Positions 35,951 through 45,145 of a stretch of DNA of 64,000 bases are shown piece after piece. The position numbers were made by a program, and so were the translations under genes. The notes beneath the pieces were generated by a model. The model saw nothing but the letters and a program-made list of their open reading frames with translations. It ran no database searches and had not been told where the DNA came from. Position 1 is the stretch's first letter, and every line of letters starts with the position of its first letter. Origin of the DNA: Rhodobacteraceae bacterium D3-12 (GTDB lineage: Bacteria > Pseudomonadota > Alphaproteobacteria > Rhodobacterales > Rhodobacteraceae); the NCBI GenBank assembly GCA_025916135.1, contig CP104793.1:2542001-2606000 (forward strand), in the 5' to 3' direction.

Positions 35951-37999
35951 TCACCACACGCCAAACCGCCCGCCGTTTTTGATCAATTCGTTCAAACGCT
36001 CTGACGGATACCAAAGCGCGGGCGCATCCCCCTGCCAGCGTTCCAACTCGCGCCGCACCACCAACAGCCCGCGCAATTCGCCCGCTTTCATCGGCCCGCC
36101 GCTGGCCCGTGGCAGGCCCAGCGCCACAAGCGCCGCCAAATCAACATCCCCTGCGTCGCACGCAACACCGCGCTCGACCAACTCCAGCCCCGCGCAGAAC
36201 AAAGCCGACCAGATCCGCCGCCGAATGGCATCCTGCGACAGCCCATCGCGCGCGGCCCCGCCATTCGACAGGCCCCCACGCCAAGCCTGCACGATCCCCT
36301 GCGCGGCTGCGTCAAAATCCCCTGCCGCACCGTGCTGCGCATAGCGCAAAACGCCGCGCCCGGTTGCCCGCCCCTCACGGCCTTGCGCCATGAAGGCGGC
36401 GAATAATCCGCCAAACTGCTCCCCCATGCCCAGCGCGGCAAAACGTGGCGCTTGCCGCCCCAACCCTTCCGCATCCGCCTGCCGGAACGGTCCGCACGCC
36501 CAGCCCATCGCGCGATCAATATCATCGGGTTGCGCCCCTTGGGCCACGCACCATTCAGCCGCCGCAAACATCGCGGCCTTCAACGCGCCAACAATCAACC
36601 CGTTTTCCGCACTGGTAAGCACAACTTGCCGCCCCATCCGCCGCAACAGGTTGCGCGCCCGCTCCTGCAGCGCACCCACGGTATCCGGCGCAATCACCAA
36701 CTCAGCCAGCCCCGCGCCCTGCACCGCCGCATGAAGCGCCAGCCCCATCGCACGCCCGCCCAAGTTTTCGCGCAACACCCCCGCGCCCAAACCCATCCCG
36801 GCCGTAAACACCAGCGGCACGTCCTCGCCGGTCTTGCCCGACACATGCGCCATCAGCGCAGGAAGCTTGGCCCCCGGCGCTTCGCTCGCCTCAATCACCA
36901 GTCGCGCCGCACTTAAGACTCCCGGCGACGGCCCGCCCGACAGCCGCTCAAGCCGCTCATTCGCCATTGCCGCATCAATGCGCCCGCGCTCTGCCTCGTG
37001 GCCAAACGCCGCCGTGACGCGTTCAATCAACCGCGCCGCACCACCTTCGCGCTGCTCAGCCACACGCACCTCTGCACCGCTGCCAAGGATGGTCTGAACC
37101 AAGCCAAAGGCAAGTGCGCCATCCCCCAGAATGGTCACAACCTCGGGCCGCCCGCCAGGCGCGGGCTGGCGCTGTTCCTGTGCAACGGTATGGGTCAACC
37201 CTTGCGCCCGCGCTGATCCGCGCAATTCTGCGCGCAGCGCCCCTTCCATCGCCAGCCCTGCCTCAATCGGCAACAGCTGCGCCGCCTCGACACAATCGAC
37301 CAAAGCTTTGGCTTCCGCTGGCAACACGCCCAAATCGCGGCGCCGCTTTGCGATCTCATCCTGATACGCCATTGGGTCGGCAAATCCCGGCGCCGGACCT
37401 TCGGGCGCTGGCTCATCCACCATCGCCCGCGCCGCCTGAACCGCTTCGCCGACAACATTGCGGGCCACGACCTTGCGAAACAATCCGCGCAATGCCCCCG
37501 AATTGGCGGCAATCGCCCGCCCGGTCAACATCAGATCAATCGCCGTGCCCGCCCCGATCAAACGCGGCAAGCGCTGCGTTGCGCCCGCGCCGGGGATCAA
37601 CCCGCGGCGCACATCACCCAGCGACAGCATCGTGCCGACGGCTGCCACCCGTGCGTGGGCTGCAAGCGCGATCTCAAACCCGGCGTCCGCCACACTCCCG
37701 CGCAACGCCGCAACCACTGGTTTTTCAGATTGCTCAATCGCCTGACAAACTTGGGCCAAATCCGGCTCGGCCTTGCCATGGGCCACCTCTTGATCCAACA
37801 GCCGCCCCGCGAACCTCTCTTCGGCCCCCGCGATCACGACCGCCAAGACCCCATCATCTGCCGCCGCAAGGCACAGCGCCTGCTCCAAGGCCAGCCGCTC
37901 GCCTACCTCGAACCTGTTCTCTGCCCCGCCGCTGGTCAACGGCAACGTCACCACAGCAACGCCATCATCAACCGAATATGGCTGTTCGCCTTTTCCCAA
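35951..37999 (-). CDS. Degenerate FadJ-type enoyl-CoA hydratase / 3-hydroxyacyl-CoA dehydrogenase
   Basis: A 682-residue two-part protein like the beta-oxidation alpha subunit FadB/FadJ. Residues 1-250 resemble enoyl-CoA hydratase (AGFEIALAAHARVAA and GLIPGAGATQRLPRLIG). Residues 285-460 have a NAD-binding core (VVTILGDGALAFGLVQ), followed by two C-terminal dehydrogenase domains. Key residues have changed: the second hydratase glutamate position reads GDV instead of PEV, and the catalytic HFFNPV of the dehydrogenase reads ALHAAV, so the histidine is displaced. It may have lost or altered activity. The start is TTG at 37999. No thiolase is next to it. Confidence 0.85.
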   Translation of the reverse strand: MGKGEQPYSVDDGVAVVTLPLTSGGAENRFEVGERLALEQALCLAAADDGVLAVVIAGAEERFAGRLLDQEVAHGKAEPDLAQVCQAIEQSEKPVVAALRGSVADAGFEIALAAHARVAAVGTMLSLGDVRRGLIPGAGATQRLPRLIGAGTAIDLMLTGRAIAANSGALRGLFRKVVARNVVGEAVQAARAMVDEPAPEGPAPGFADPMAYQDEIAKRRRDLGVLPAEAKALVDCVEAAQLLPIEAGLAMEGALRAELRGSARAQGLTHTVAQEQRQPAPGGRPEVVTILGDGALAFGLVQTILGSGAEVRVAEQREGGAARLIERVTAAFGHEAERGRIDAAMANERLERLSGGPSPGVLSAARLVIEASEAPGAKLPALMAHVSGKTGEDVPLVFTAGMGLGAGVLRENLGGRAMGLALHAAVQGAGLAELVIAPDTVGALQERARNLLRRMGRQVVLTSAENGLIVGALKAAMFAAAEWCVAQGAQPDDIDRAMGWACGPFRQADAEGLGRQAPRFAALGMGEQFGGLFAAFMAQGREGRATGRGVLRYAQHGAAGDFDAAAQGIVQAWRGGLSNGGAARDGLSQDAIRRRIWSALFCAGLELVERGVACDAGDVDLAALVALGLPRASGGPMKAGELRGLLVVRRELERWQGDAPALWYPSERLNELIKNGGRFGVW

Positions 38000-38079
38000 G
38001 CCCCGCGTGCCTCACACTATCAACAATTGCGCTATCTTTCGGCCAATCCGCTGACCCGTGCAAGCATCGGGGCCAAGGA

Positions 38080-38292
38080 TTACACAGGCATGTTGTCGAA
38101 TTGCGCCTCGATCGCATCGTCGGTCAGATCTTCATCCAAACTGCGCACCTCTTTGGGCAACGCCATGCCCGTGGCCGACGCCCGCTCAACCAACTTATGC
38201 AGGTCTTTTTGCAGCAGTTGCTGCTCCTTGGGCGCGGCCGCCTTTATCTCGTTGCACAGCGCCACGATTGCCGTCGTAAGATCCTCTTTCAT
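38080..38292 (-). CDS. Small helical protein of unknown function
   Basis: A 70-residue protein, helical and charged (MKEDLTTAIVALCNEIKAAAPKEQQLLQKDLHKLVERASATG) with an acidic C-terminus. The ATG at 38292 is preceded by a strong AAGGAGG site 8 bases away. The longer reading to 38331 lacks such a site. It lies between the FadJ-like gene and a DksA-like gene on the same strand. Function unknown. Confidence 0.65.
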   Translation of the reverse strand: MKEDLTTAIVALCNEIKAAAPKEQQLLQKDLHKLVERASATGMALPKEVRSLDEDLTDDAIEAQFDNMPV

Positions 38293-38362
38293 CACTACGT
38301 CCTCCTTCGTTTTGATAACATCCAATCCCACACGCCCGCCGAACCGCCACGCTTATGGCGCG

Positions 38363-38683
38363 CTACAGCTTGGCGGCGCATCCTTTGCAAAACGGCGTCG
38401 CAGGCAGCACATCCAAACGCGCGGCAGAAATCTCTTCGCCACAGGTCATGCAATAGCCGTAGCTCCCCGACCGTATGCGCTTCAAAGCCGAACGTATCCG
38501 GGCAATCTCCTCCTGCCCCTGAAGGCCAAGCCCCTCCAGAACCTCATCGCCCTCACGTTCAACCGCCATCTCTTCCCAGTCCTTGGACTGCGGCGCATCA
38601 AGCTCGGCCTCGATATCCTTCAGCCGCACATCCAGCTCTCCAAGCCTTTTCAAAAGCTGATTACGTCGTTTTTCTAACATCAT
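38363..38683 (-). CDS. TraR/DksA-type zinc finger protein
   Basis: A 106-residue protein: a coiled-coil hairpin (MMLEKRRNQLLKRLGELDVRLKDIEAELD) and a C-terminal four-cysteine zinc finger (CMTCGEEISAARLDVLPATPFCKGC). Such proteins enter the RNA polymerase secondary channel and help ppGpp control. It is shorter than true DksA (about 150). Two ATGs lie in tandem at 38683 and 38680. Confidence 0.9.
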   Translation of the reverse strand: MMLEKRRNQLLKRLGELDVRLKDIEAELDAPQSKDWEEMAVEREGDEVLEGLGLQGQEEIARIRSALKRIRSGSYGYCMTCGEEISAARLDVLPATPFCKGCAAKL

Positions 38684-38810
38684 AGACACCTGATCATTCC
38701 TTGTTGATGCAAATGTCGCACAAATGCGGCGCATCGGCTTTGACCCAAGTCAACACATCGCAAAGCAACGCCCTTAAAGCGCCGGGAACAGAACTTCCGA
38801 CAGGGCTTGC

Positions 38811-38836
38811 AACATATGCGGAAATTTTTATATGTT
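38811..38836 (+). promoter_or_regulatory. Palindromic operator candidate before the ETHE1-like gene
   Basis: Perfect seven-base arms AACATAT and ATATGTT (38811-38817 and 38830-38836) separated by 12 A/T-rich bases, 34 bases upstream of the start. Persulfide dioxygenase genes of this kind are often repressed by ArsR-type sulfide sensors (BigR/SqrR), so an operator of that sort is reasonable. The assignment is not proven. Confidence 0.45.
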
Positions 38837-38869
38837 TTACATGCCACTTGCCCAAGGAGAGATGAACGC

Positions 38870-39733
38870 ATGTCACCGATCGTCCAGGCTTTCTTCGACG
38901 AGGCCACGAACACCATTTCCTATGTCGTGCGTGACCCGAACGGCAGCAGCGCCGCGATTATCGATTCCGTTCTGGATTTCGACTATGCGTCCGGGCGCAC
39001 CGACACGACCTCGGCTGATCGCATCATTGATTGGGTCACCTCCGAAAACCTCTCAATCGACTGGCTTCTCGAAACCCATGTCCACGCCGACCACCTCTCG
39101 GCCGCGCCTTATATCCAAGAGCGTCTGGGCGGCAAAATCGGCATTGGTGACCGCATTACGGTGGTTCAGGATACCTTCGGCAAAGTCTTCAACGAAGGCA
39201 CCGAATTTCAACGCGACGGCTCGCAATTCGACCAGCTTTTTGTCGATGGCGACAGTTTGATGATCGGCCAGATGCGGGTTGATGTGATGCACACCCCCGG
39301 CCACACGCCCGCCTGCCTGACCTATGTCATCCACGACGCGGCCTTTGTTGGCGACACGCTGTTCATGCCTGATTTCGGCACTGCGCGTTGCGACTTCCCC
39401 GGTGGCTCCTCCGCAACGCTGTTTGAATCGGTTCAGAAAATCCTCGCCCTGCCGGACGAAACGCGCATTTTCGTGGGTCACGACTACAAGGCGCCGGGCC
39501 GTGATGACTACGCTTGGGAAAGCACAGTGGGCGAGCAAAAAGCGCGCAACGTCCATATCGGCGGCGGCGCGTCCAAGTCCGACTTCACCGCCATGCGCGA
39601 TGCCCGTGACGCGACGCTGGCCATGCCCCGGCTGATCGTACCGTCGCTTCAGGTGAACATGCGCGCGGGCCGCATGCCCGAGCCGGATGAAAAGGGCAAT
39701 GTGTTCCTCAAAGTCCCCGTTAACAAACTCTGA
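38870..39733 (+). CDS. ETHE1-like MBL-fold persulfide dioxygenase
   Basis: A 287-residue metallo-beta-lactamase-fold enzyme predicted to oxidise glutathione persulfide to sulfite. The metal motif THVHADHLSA is followed by a His in HTPGHTPAC and by FVGDTLFMPDFGTARCDFPGG, the Asp bridge and arginine pattern of the ETHE1 group. The end has GHDYKAPGRDDYAWESTVGEQKARN. It is followed 65 bases later by a DUF442 gene; in Blh proteins these two domains are fused. The ATG at 38870 follows AAGGAGAG. Confidence 0.92.
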   Translation: MSPIVQAFFDEATNTISYVVRDPNGSSAAIIDSVLDFDYASGRTDTTSADRIIDWVTSENLSIDWLLETHVHADHLSAAPYIQERLGGKIGIGDRITVVQDTFGKVFNEGTEFQRDGSQFDQLFVDGDSLMIGQMRVDVMHTPGHTPACLTYVIHDAAFVGDTLFMPDFGTARCDFPGGSSATLFESVQKILALPDETRIFVGHDYKAPGRDDYAWESTVGEQKARNVHIGGGASKSDFTAMRDARDATLAMPRLIVPSLQVNMRAGRMPEPDEKGNVFLKVPVNKL

Positions 39734-39798
39734 AACGCAATCTCGCACGCCGCGACCTGTCTCTCGCTGGACAGGCGCGCGCCCGCGCTCTAAACCTC

Positions 39799-40230
39799 AT
39801 GGCCATGGATATCCGAAAGCTCACCCCCGACCTCTCCGTCAGCCCACAGATCACGCCCGAGGACGCGCCCGCTATTGCCGCGGCCGGGTTTCGCACTGTT
39901 ATCTGCAACCGCCCTGACGCCGAAAACCCGCCCCCGCTTCACGCCGAACACCTGCGTGCCGCCGTCGAAGCAGCAGGGATGACCTTTCTCCATCTGCCCT
40001 TTGACGGAAGCACCATGACCGCCGAAGTGATTGTCGAGCTTCGCGACATGATCGCCACGGCGCAAACGCCGGTTCTGGCCTATTGCCGCACCGGAACGCG
40101 TTGCACCAACGCTTGGGCGCTTGGTCAGGCCGGAGAGACGCCAGCAAGCGACATCATGACCGCCGCCGCGCAGGCCGGTTATGACGTCAGCGGACTGGCC
40201 CCCTACCTGTCGCAGAAAATCACGCTCTGA
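39799..40230 (+). CDS. TIGR01244-family sulfurtransferase/phosphatase (DUF442)
   Basis: A 143-residue tyrosine-phosphatase-fold protein of the DUF442/Blh N-domain type. The active loop YCRTGTRC has a catalytic cysteine and arginine. Such domains transfer sulfane sulfur for the downstream persulfide dioxygenase. It lies after the ETHE1-like gene and likely on the same transcript. Two ATGs, 39799 and 39805, are possible. A SQR gene would be expected elsewhere. Confidence 0.88.
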   Translation: MAMDIRKLTPDLSVSPQITPEDAPAIAAAGFRTVICNRPDAENPPPLHAEHLRAAVEAAGMTFLHLPFDGSTMTAEVIVELRDMIATAQTPVLAYCRTGTRCTNAWALGQAGETPASDIMTAAAQAGYDVSGLAPYLSQKITL

Positions 40231-40316
40231 AATTTGCAAAAAGGTCAGGGCGTCAAAGCAAATCGCTTTTGCGCGCGCTTCAAATCGTTTTAGCCAAATC
40301 GCAAAAGCCCCCCACT

Positions 40317-41521
40317 TCACTCATCCAACGACAGTACCGGCAAATCCGGCAATTCGCCCGCCCGTCAAACGACGGCAAATCGGGCAAACCCTCTCCCTCT
40401 CCCGCCAGCTCAGGCAAATCCGAAAGGTCACCGCCAAGATCGCCAAGCTCTGGCAGATCTCCCAATTCTCCGACATTCGGCAAATCGGCCACGGCGCTCA
40501 CCACTTCCACGTCCTCCACCTGCGCAAACTCTCCCGGCATGCCGCCGGGCGATTGCATCAGGTCAAGCGCCTCCAGCGTATTTGCCTCGCCATTCAGCAT
40601 GTCCGCGGATGCCCCTTGCGTCTTCAGCGCCGCATCGCGCCCCAACACAAGCCGCACCGCGCGAAACCCGTTGATTTGCCCCAAACGGCACCGTGCCACG
40701 CCCTGCCCCTGCCCGTCGGTCAACCGCGTGTTGCTCAACGCCCCGCGCGGAATAGTCAGCACATCCCCCGGCTTCAGCCCGGACACCTCCGCCAATGGCA
40801 TTTTCACCTGATGCAGAACCGCGCTCATCGGCGCCTGCGCGGTCATCAACGCGCCTTGTCCCAGCTTGATCCGCCCGCCATGTGCCATCTGCGGGTTATC
40901 CATGCTGTCCTCTGCATCTTCTTCGGGCGGCAAAACGACTGGCAGAGCAATTACAATCTCCCCATCCTTCGCCCCGTCGCCCAGACTCACTTGCAAGCGA
41001 AACAGATGGAAATCCGCCGCTTCGAACAACAGCGGCAGCATCCGCATACCTTCGATCATCGCGCCAAAGCGAAAGCCCTCGGCCCAGCGCCCCTCCTCCT
41101 CGCCGTCAAGGTTCTCAACAAACCCGGCGAAACTCGCATTCAGCAATGGCGCCACAAGCGCGGCATCGGTCTGGGTCGGCGCCCGCGCCCCCGCGTCACG
41201 CGCCATCACCTGTCCCATGGTCTGCACCTCGATCAGCCCGGCCAGAAGCGGCACCGCCACCGACACCGCGCCAACCGCGCCCTCCGGCCCGTCTAACACC
41301 ATAACAAGCGGCCCCTCATCGAACGCCGCAATCGCCTGTTCCTGACTGACCATGGTCAGCTGAACAGAACTCACGCTTAACGGCAGCTCAAAAAGCTCAT
41401 CCGCCGCCCGTGCAAGCGCCAGTCGAAGCGCCCGCGACGGGGTCATCACCCGCGCCTGATGCTCTTCGCGACCTGTGCGTGCGATCCGCCTTAGGGTTTT
41501 CTGTCGATCTGCTTCGTCCAT
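40317..41521 (-). CDS. FliM/FliN-family flagellar motor C-terminal domain protein, frameshifted near its end
   Basis: About 401 residues when repaired. Residues 20-170 (SRALRLALARAADELFELPLSVSSVQLTMVSQ) look like the FliM middle part, and 225-310 contain a SpoA/FliN-like beta domain (QVKMPLAEVSGLKPGDVLTIPRGAL). The Pro/Leu/Asp-rich tail (GDLPELGDLGGDL) continues past about 40370 only if one base is added, giving GELPDLPVLSLDE and a stop at 40317. As read, the tail runs to 40280 in the wrong frame, with a Cys-rich end. Start ATG at 41521 (a GTG at 41533 is possible). Orphan from flagellar genes. Confidence 0.85.
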
Positions 41522-41622
41522 ACCTTCCGCCACCGCCTGTTGCGGGCCTGATGGATCATTCTAGGCGCAGAGTGGTTACCATCCCCTTACACCAGCTTCG
41601 GAAATTGCCTTTGCCTGCGGCG

Positions 41623-44304
41623 CTATTGCGCTGCCATCGCCACCCGCTCGGGAAGGTTCACGCGAAACGCCGCGCCACCCTGCCCCGGCAGATATGAAAT
41701 CGTGCCGCCCAGCCGCGCCATAATCTCCCGACTAATCGCCAGCCCAAGCCCGGCGCCCCCGGCTTTCTGCTCGCTCACCCGCGAGAATTTTTCGAAAAGC
41801 AAGTCTTGCGAATCACGCGGGATACCGCTGCCGTTGTCGGTGAAATCCACCGTCAGCCCGCGCCCGCCCTGCACCACTTGCACGCTCAACTCCGGCGCGT
41901 CGGCATCGCAATACTTATGTGCATTCGCGATCAGGTTGATGAACACCTGCGCCAAACGGTCAAGATCGGTTTCAATCATCACCGCCTCGCTCTCCCGCTC
42001 GCGCCGGATCGTCAGGCCCTGCCCCACGCCCGAGGCCGCAATCGCATGGTCGATGACCTCTCCCAGCCGCCCTCTGGCCACGTTCATGCTCACCTGACCG
42101 TTTTCCAATACGCTCAGGTCAAGAAGGTCATCCAGCAGGCGGGTCAGGCGCAGCGCCTCGTCGTGAATGATCGACGAATACTTGTCTTTCTCGGCGCCAC
42201 TCAACTCTTCGGTATCGCGCAAAATCTCTGAAAACGCGCGGATCGACGTCATCGGCGTGCGCAGCTCGTGGCTGATCTGGCTCAAAAACGCGTCCTTCTG
42301 CACGCTCAACTGGGTCATCTTCTCGTTTGCCTCACGCAATTGCCGCGCGGTTCGGCTCAACTCGCTCGATTTCGCCTCAAGCTGGCTGGAATACTCCATC
42401 ATCTGTGCGGTTTCATCCGCCACCGCCATCAGGTCATCAACCGTCACGCTGGCGCCGCCCACGATCTGCCCGACCATCGCATGAGCCGTCGCCGCGCCAA
42501 CCGAACCGCTCAACTCGCGCTCCAACACATTGAGGAAATCGGGGCTCGGCTCTGGCAAGAAGCCCGCCAGCCCCTGTCGCGACGCCTCGCTTTGAAACAA
42601 TCGCTGCGCTTCGGTCGGCCCTAATATCCGCTGCGCCATGATCAGCAGGTCTTCACTCTGCGCCATGCCCCCTGACCAGCTTTGCCGCCGCGCAGAATGT
42701 TGAAACACATCCACGAATTGCGCGCCTTGCAGTCGCTCCAGCGGTGATGGAAACGACATGAGCGAAACCGCAACAAACGCAAGTGTATTCAACATCATAG
42801 ACCACAAGATCGCATGCACCAACGGGTCCAACCCGGCAACACCGAACAACGCTTGCGGTCGCAACATCCCAAGGCCAAACGGCCCCTCTGCCATGACCGC
42901 CTCGCTCAACACAGCGCCGACACCGAAACTCGGCAACAGCATGGTCCAAGCCCAGACCACAAACCCGACCGACAGCCCCGCCAGCGCCCCTGCCCGCGTC
43001 GCCCCGCGCCAATAAAGCCCGCCCAGCATCGCCGGCAAAAACTGTGCCACCCCGGCAAAAGACACCAACCCGATCGCCGCCAGCGCCGCCCCTCCGCCCG
43101 AAAACCGGAAATAGAGGTAGCCCAAAAGCAACACGCCCGCGATCGACAACCGCCGCGAGAGCAACACCAGCGAGCGCACGTCGCCCGACACCATCGCCCC
43201 GCCATGGCGCAACCTCAGCCAGATCGGCACCACGATATGGTTCGACACCATCGTCGACAGCGCAATCGCCGCCACAATCACCATCGACGTAGCCGAAGAA
43301 AAACCGCCCAGAAACGACAGCATCGCCAACCCGTTCTGCCCTTGATCCAACGGCACCGTCAGCACGAATAAATCCGGGTTCGTCCCCTCCGGCATCAATG
43401 CAAGCCCCATCACCGCAATCGGCAAAACAAACAGGCTCATCAACATCATATATGTGGGAAATAACCAACTCGCGAGGCGCAGATGCCCCTCGTCCTCGTT
43501 CTCGACCACCAGAACCTGAAACATCCGCGGCAAGGTCAGAAACGCCGCCGCCGACAGGAAGATCAACCCCGCCCAGCGCCCGCCAGCCACCTGCCATGTG
43601 CCAATCTCGCTCTGATCAATCTGCGCCAATGTTTCGGCCACGCCGCCGCCAAGCCCCCAGACCACGAAGACCCCCACGGCCAGCAGCGCGAACAGCTTCA
43701 CCACCGCCTCCAGCGCAATCGCCATGACCACGCCGTTGTGCCGCTCATTCGCATCCAGATTGCGCGTGCCAAAAAGCACGGTGAACAGCGCCAGCCCACA
43801 AGCCACCCAAAGCGCGATGGATTTGTTGTCACTCAACGCGCCGCCGGGGTCTCCGGCCTCGGCAAAGGTCGCAAACGACAGGGTGACCGACTGAAGCTGA
43901 AGCGCGATGTAAGGCGTCGTGCCGATTACCGCCATCAAAGTCACCATCACAGCAAGCCATGATGATTTCCCGTAACGGCTTGAAATTAAATCAGCAATCG
44001 AGGTTACGCGCTGCGCGCGCCCGACCCGAACCATCTTGCGCAAGCCCCACCACCAGCCCACCATGACCAAGGTCGGGCCGATATAGATGGTCACATATTC
44101 CAGCCCTGATCGCGCGGCATAGCCGACCGCGCCGTAAAACGTCCACGCCGTGCAGTAAATCGACAGCGACAGGGTGTAGATCAAAGGAGAGCGCAACCAG
44201 CCCGCTTTGCCCCGCATCGCCGCCCGGTCCGCCATAAACGCCACCAGAAACAACAGCGCGACATAGCTTAGACACACGGCAATCAGAATATTCAGAACCG
44301 CCAT
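41623..44304 (-). CDS. Sodium:solute symporter-fused sensor histidine kinase (CrbS-like)
   Basis: An 893-residue membrane sensor. Residues 1-510 are a 13-helix sodium/solute symporter domain (LSIYCTAWTFYGAVGYAARSGLEY). A linker with a STAC-like part follows, and from about 640 a histidine kinase: SHELRTPMTSIRAF with the phospho-His, NLIANAHKY, DNGSGIPRD and GAGLGLAIS. Relatives such as CrbS sense acetate or succinate and lead to acs expression through a partner regulator. It overlaps the 125-residue membrane protein gene by its start codon. The receiver partner is two genes upstream. Confidence 0.93.
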   Translation of the reverse strand: MAVLNILIAVCLSYVALLFLVAFMADRAAMRGKAGWLRSPLIYTLSLSIYCTAWTFYGAVGYAARSGLEYVTIYIGPTLVMVGWWWGLRKMVRVGRAQRVTSIADLISSRYGKSSWLAVMVTLMAVIGTTPYIALQLQSVTLSFATFAEAGDPGGALSDNKSIALWVACGLALFTVLFGTRNLDANERHNGVVMAIALEAVVKLFALLAVGVFVVWGLGGGVAETLAQIDQSEIGTWQVAGGRWAGLIFLSAAAFLTLPRMFQVLVVENEDEGHLRLASWLFPTYMMLMSLFVLPIAVMGLALMPEGTNPDLFVLTVPLDQGQNGLAMLSFLGGFSSATSMVIVAAIALSTMVSNHIVVPIWLRLRHGGAMVSGDVRSLVLLSRRLSIAGVLLLGYLYFRFSGGGAALAAIGLVSFAGVAQFLPAMLGGLYWRGATRAGALAGLSVGFVVWAWTMLLPSFGVGAVLSEAVMAEGPFGLGMLRPQALFGVAGLDPLVHAILWSMMLNTLAFVAVSLMSFPSPLERLQGAQFVDVFQHSARRQSWSGGMAQSEDLLIMAQRILGPTEAQRLFQSEASRQGLAGFLPEPSPDFLNVLERELSGSVGAATAHAMVGQIVGGASVTVDDLMAVADETAQMMEYSSQLEAKSSELSRTARQLREANEKMTQLSVQKDAFLSQISHELRTPMTSIRAFSEILRDTEELSGAEKDKYSSIIHDEALRLTRLLDDLLDLSVLENGQVSMNVARGRLGEVIDHAIAASGVGQGLTIRRERESEAVMIETDLDRLAQVFINLIANAHKYCDADAPELSVQVVQGGRGLTVDFTDNGSGIPRDSQDLLFEKFSRVSEQKAGGAGLGLAISREIMARLGGTISYLPGQGGAAFRVNLPERVAMAAQ

Positions 44305-44681
44305 CAGCCACCTGCCTCTCGCGGTGGCGCTTTTGCGTCCGGCTCTTCCTCACTGTCTTCGGCACCGGCCCATCCCTCGCCCGCGATCCAGCGCGACAGC
44401 ATACCGGCCAGAACCACCAACCCGAACCATATGCCGAAAACATAAAGCAATGCTGACGAACTCGACGTGTCGCCCTGCGTCCACAGCAAAGGCACCGCCC
44501 AAAGCAACGCGCCCAGCACCGGCATCAGGCGGACAGCATCCACCAGCCTGCGACGTCGATAGTTCGCCTTCTCAAGGAAAACCGGGCCAATTCGCCCTGC
44601 CGGTCCCGGTCCCGAAATCGGTCCCGGCCCATCCCCCGGCCTTGCGCGACTTGCCGGTGTATCGCCCGCTTCGCCCGCCAC
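44304..44681 (-). CDS. Small membrane protein coupled to the sensor kinase
   Basis: A 125-residue protein with a Pro/Gly-rich N-terminus, two membrane helices (LMPVLGALLWAVPLLW and LLYVFGIWFGLVVLAGML) and an acidic, Lys-containing end. Its last base overlaps the start codon of the symporter-kinase gene, so the two are translationally coupled and probably form a complex. It resembles small subunits found beside such symporters. The receiver gene is 6 bases upstream. Confidence 0.75.
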   Translation of the reverse strand: MAGEAGDTPASRARPGDGPGPISGPGPAGRIGPVFLEKANYRRRRLVDAVRLMPVLGALLWAVPLLWTQGDTSSSSALLYVFGIWFGLVVLAGMLSRWIAGEGWAGAEDSEEEPDAKAPPREAGG

Positions 44682-44687
44682 GCCGGG

Positions 44688-45056
44688 CTACCCGCTGACC
44701 AATGCGCGCACGGCATCAAGCACTTCGGCATTGGAAAACGGCTTGGTCATAAATCGGTTCGCGCCGAATTTCTCGGCCATCTCGCGATCCTTGGTCTGCC
44801 CCCGCGCGGTCAACATCAGCACAGGCAAGCCCGCCATTTCGCCATCCTCGCGCACACAGCGCAGGATGTCATAGCCGCTCATCCCCGGCAGCATCACATC
44901 TAGGATCAACAGATCGGGCTGCTTGTCGCGCAGCGCATCCATCGCGGTCTGTCCGTTCGAATGCGTGTCTACTTTCCACCCGTCTCGCGACAAAATAAAA
45001 CTGATTGCCTCGATGATGTTCGGCTCATCCTCAATTAACAGGACATGTTTGCCCAT
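44688..45056 (-). CDS. Single-domain response regulator (CheY-like)
   Basis: A 122-residue receiver without an output domain. The acidic pocket Glu9/Asp10, the phosphorylation site Asp53 (ILDVMLPG), Thr83 and Lys105 (TKPF) are all present. It probably takes the phosphate from the symporter-kinase in the same operon and passes a signal by protein contact, since it cannot bind DNA. Confidence 0.93.
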   Translation of the reverse strand: MGKHVLLIEDEPNIIEAISFILSRDGWKVDTHSNGQTAMDALRDKQPDLLILDVMLPGMSGYDILRCVREDGEMAGLPVLMLTARGQTKDREMAEKFGANRFMTKPFSNAEVLDAVRALVSG

Positions 45057-45145
45057 TCACTATCGTCCTCCCCCAAGGCACGGCTCTCCCCAGCCCACCT
45101 CGTTTCGTTATCCCCAATCAAGGGGCGTGTGTCAAAACCCATCGC

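Noticed and set aside
40280-40372. Cysteine-rich C-terminal tail of the FliM/FliN-like protein as a possible metal site
   Set aside because: The tail arises only from the wrong frame after a missing base near 40370; the corrected frame gives the usual acidic Leu/Pro tail.
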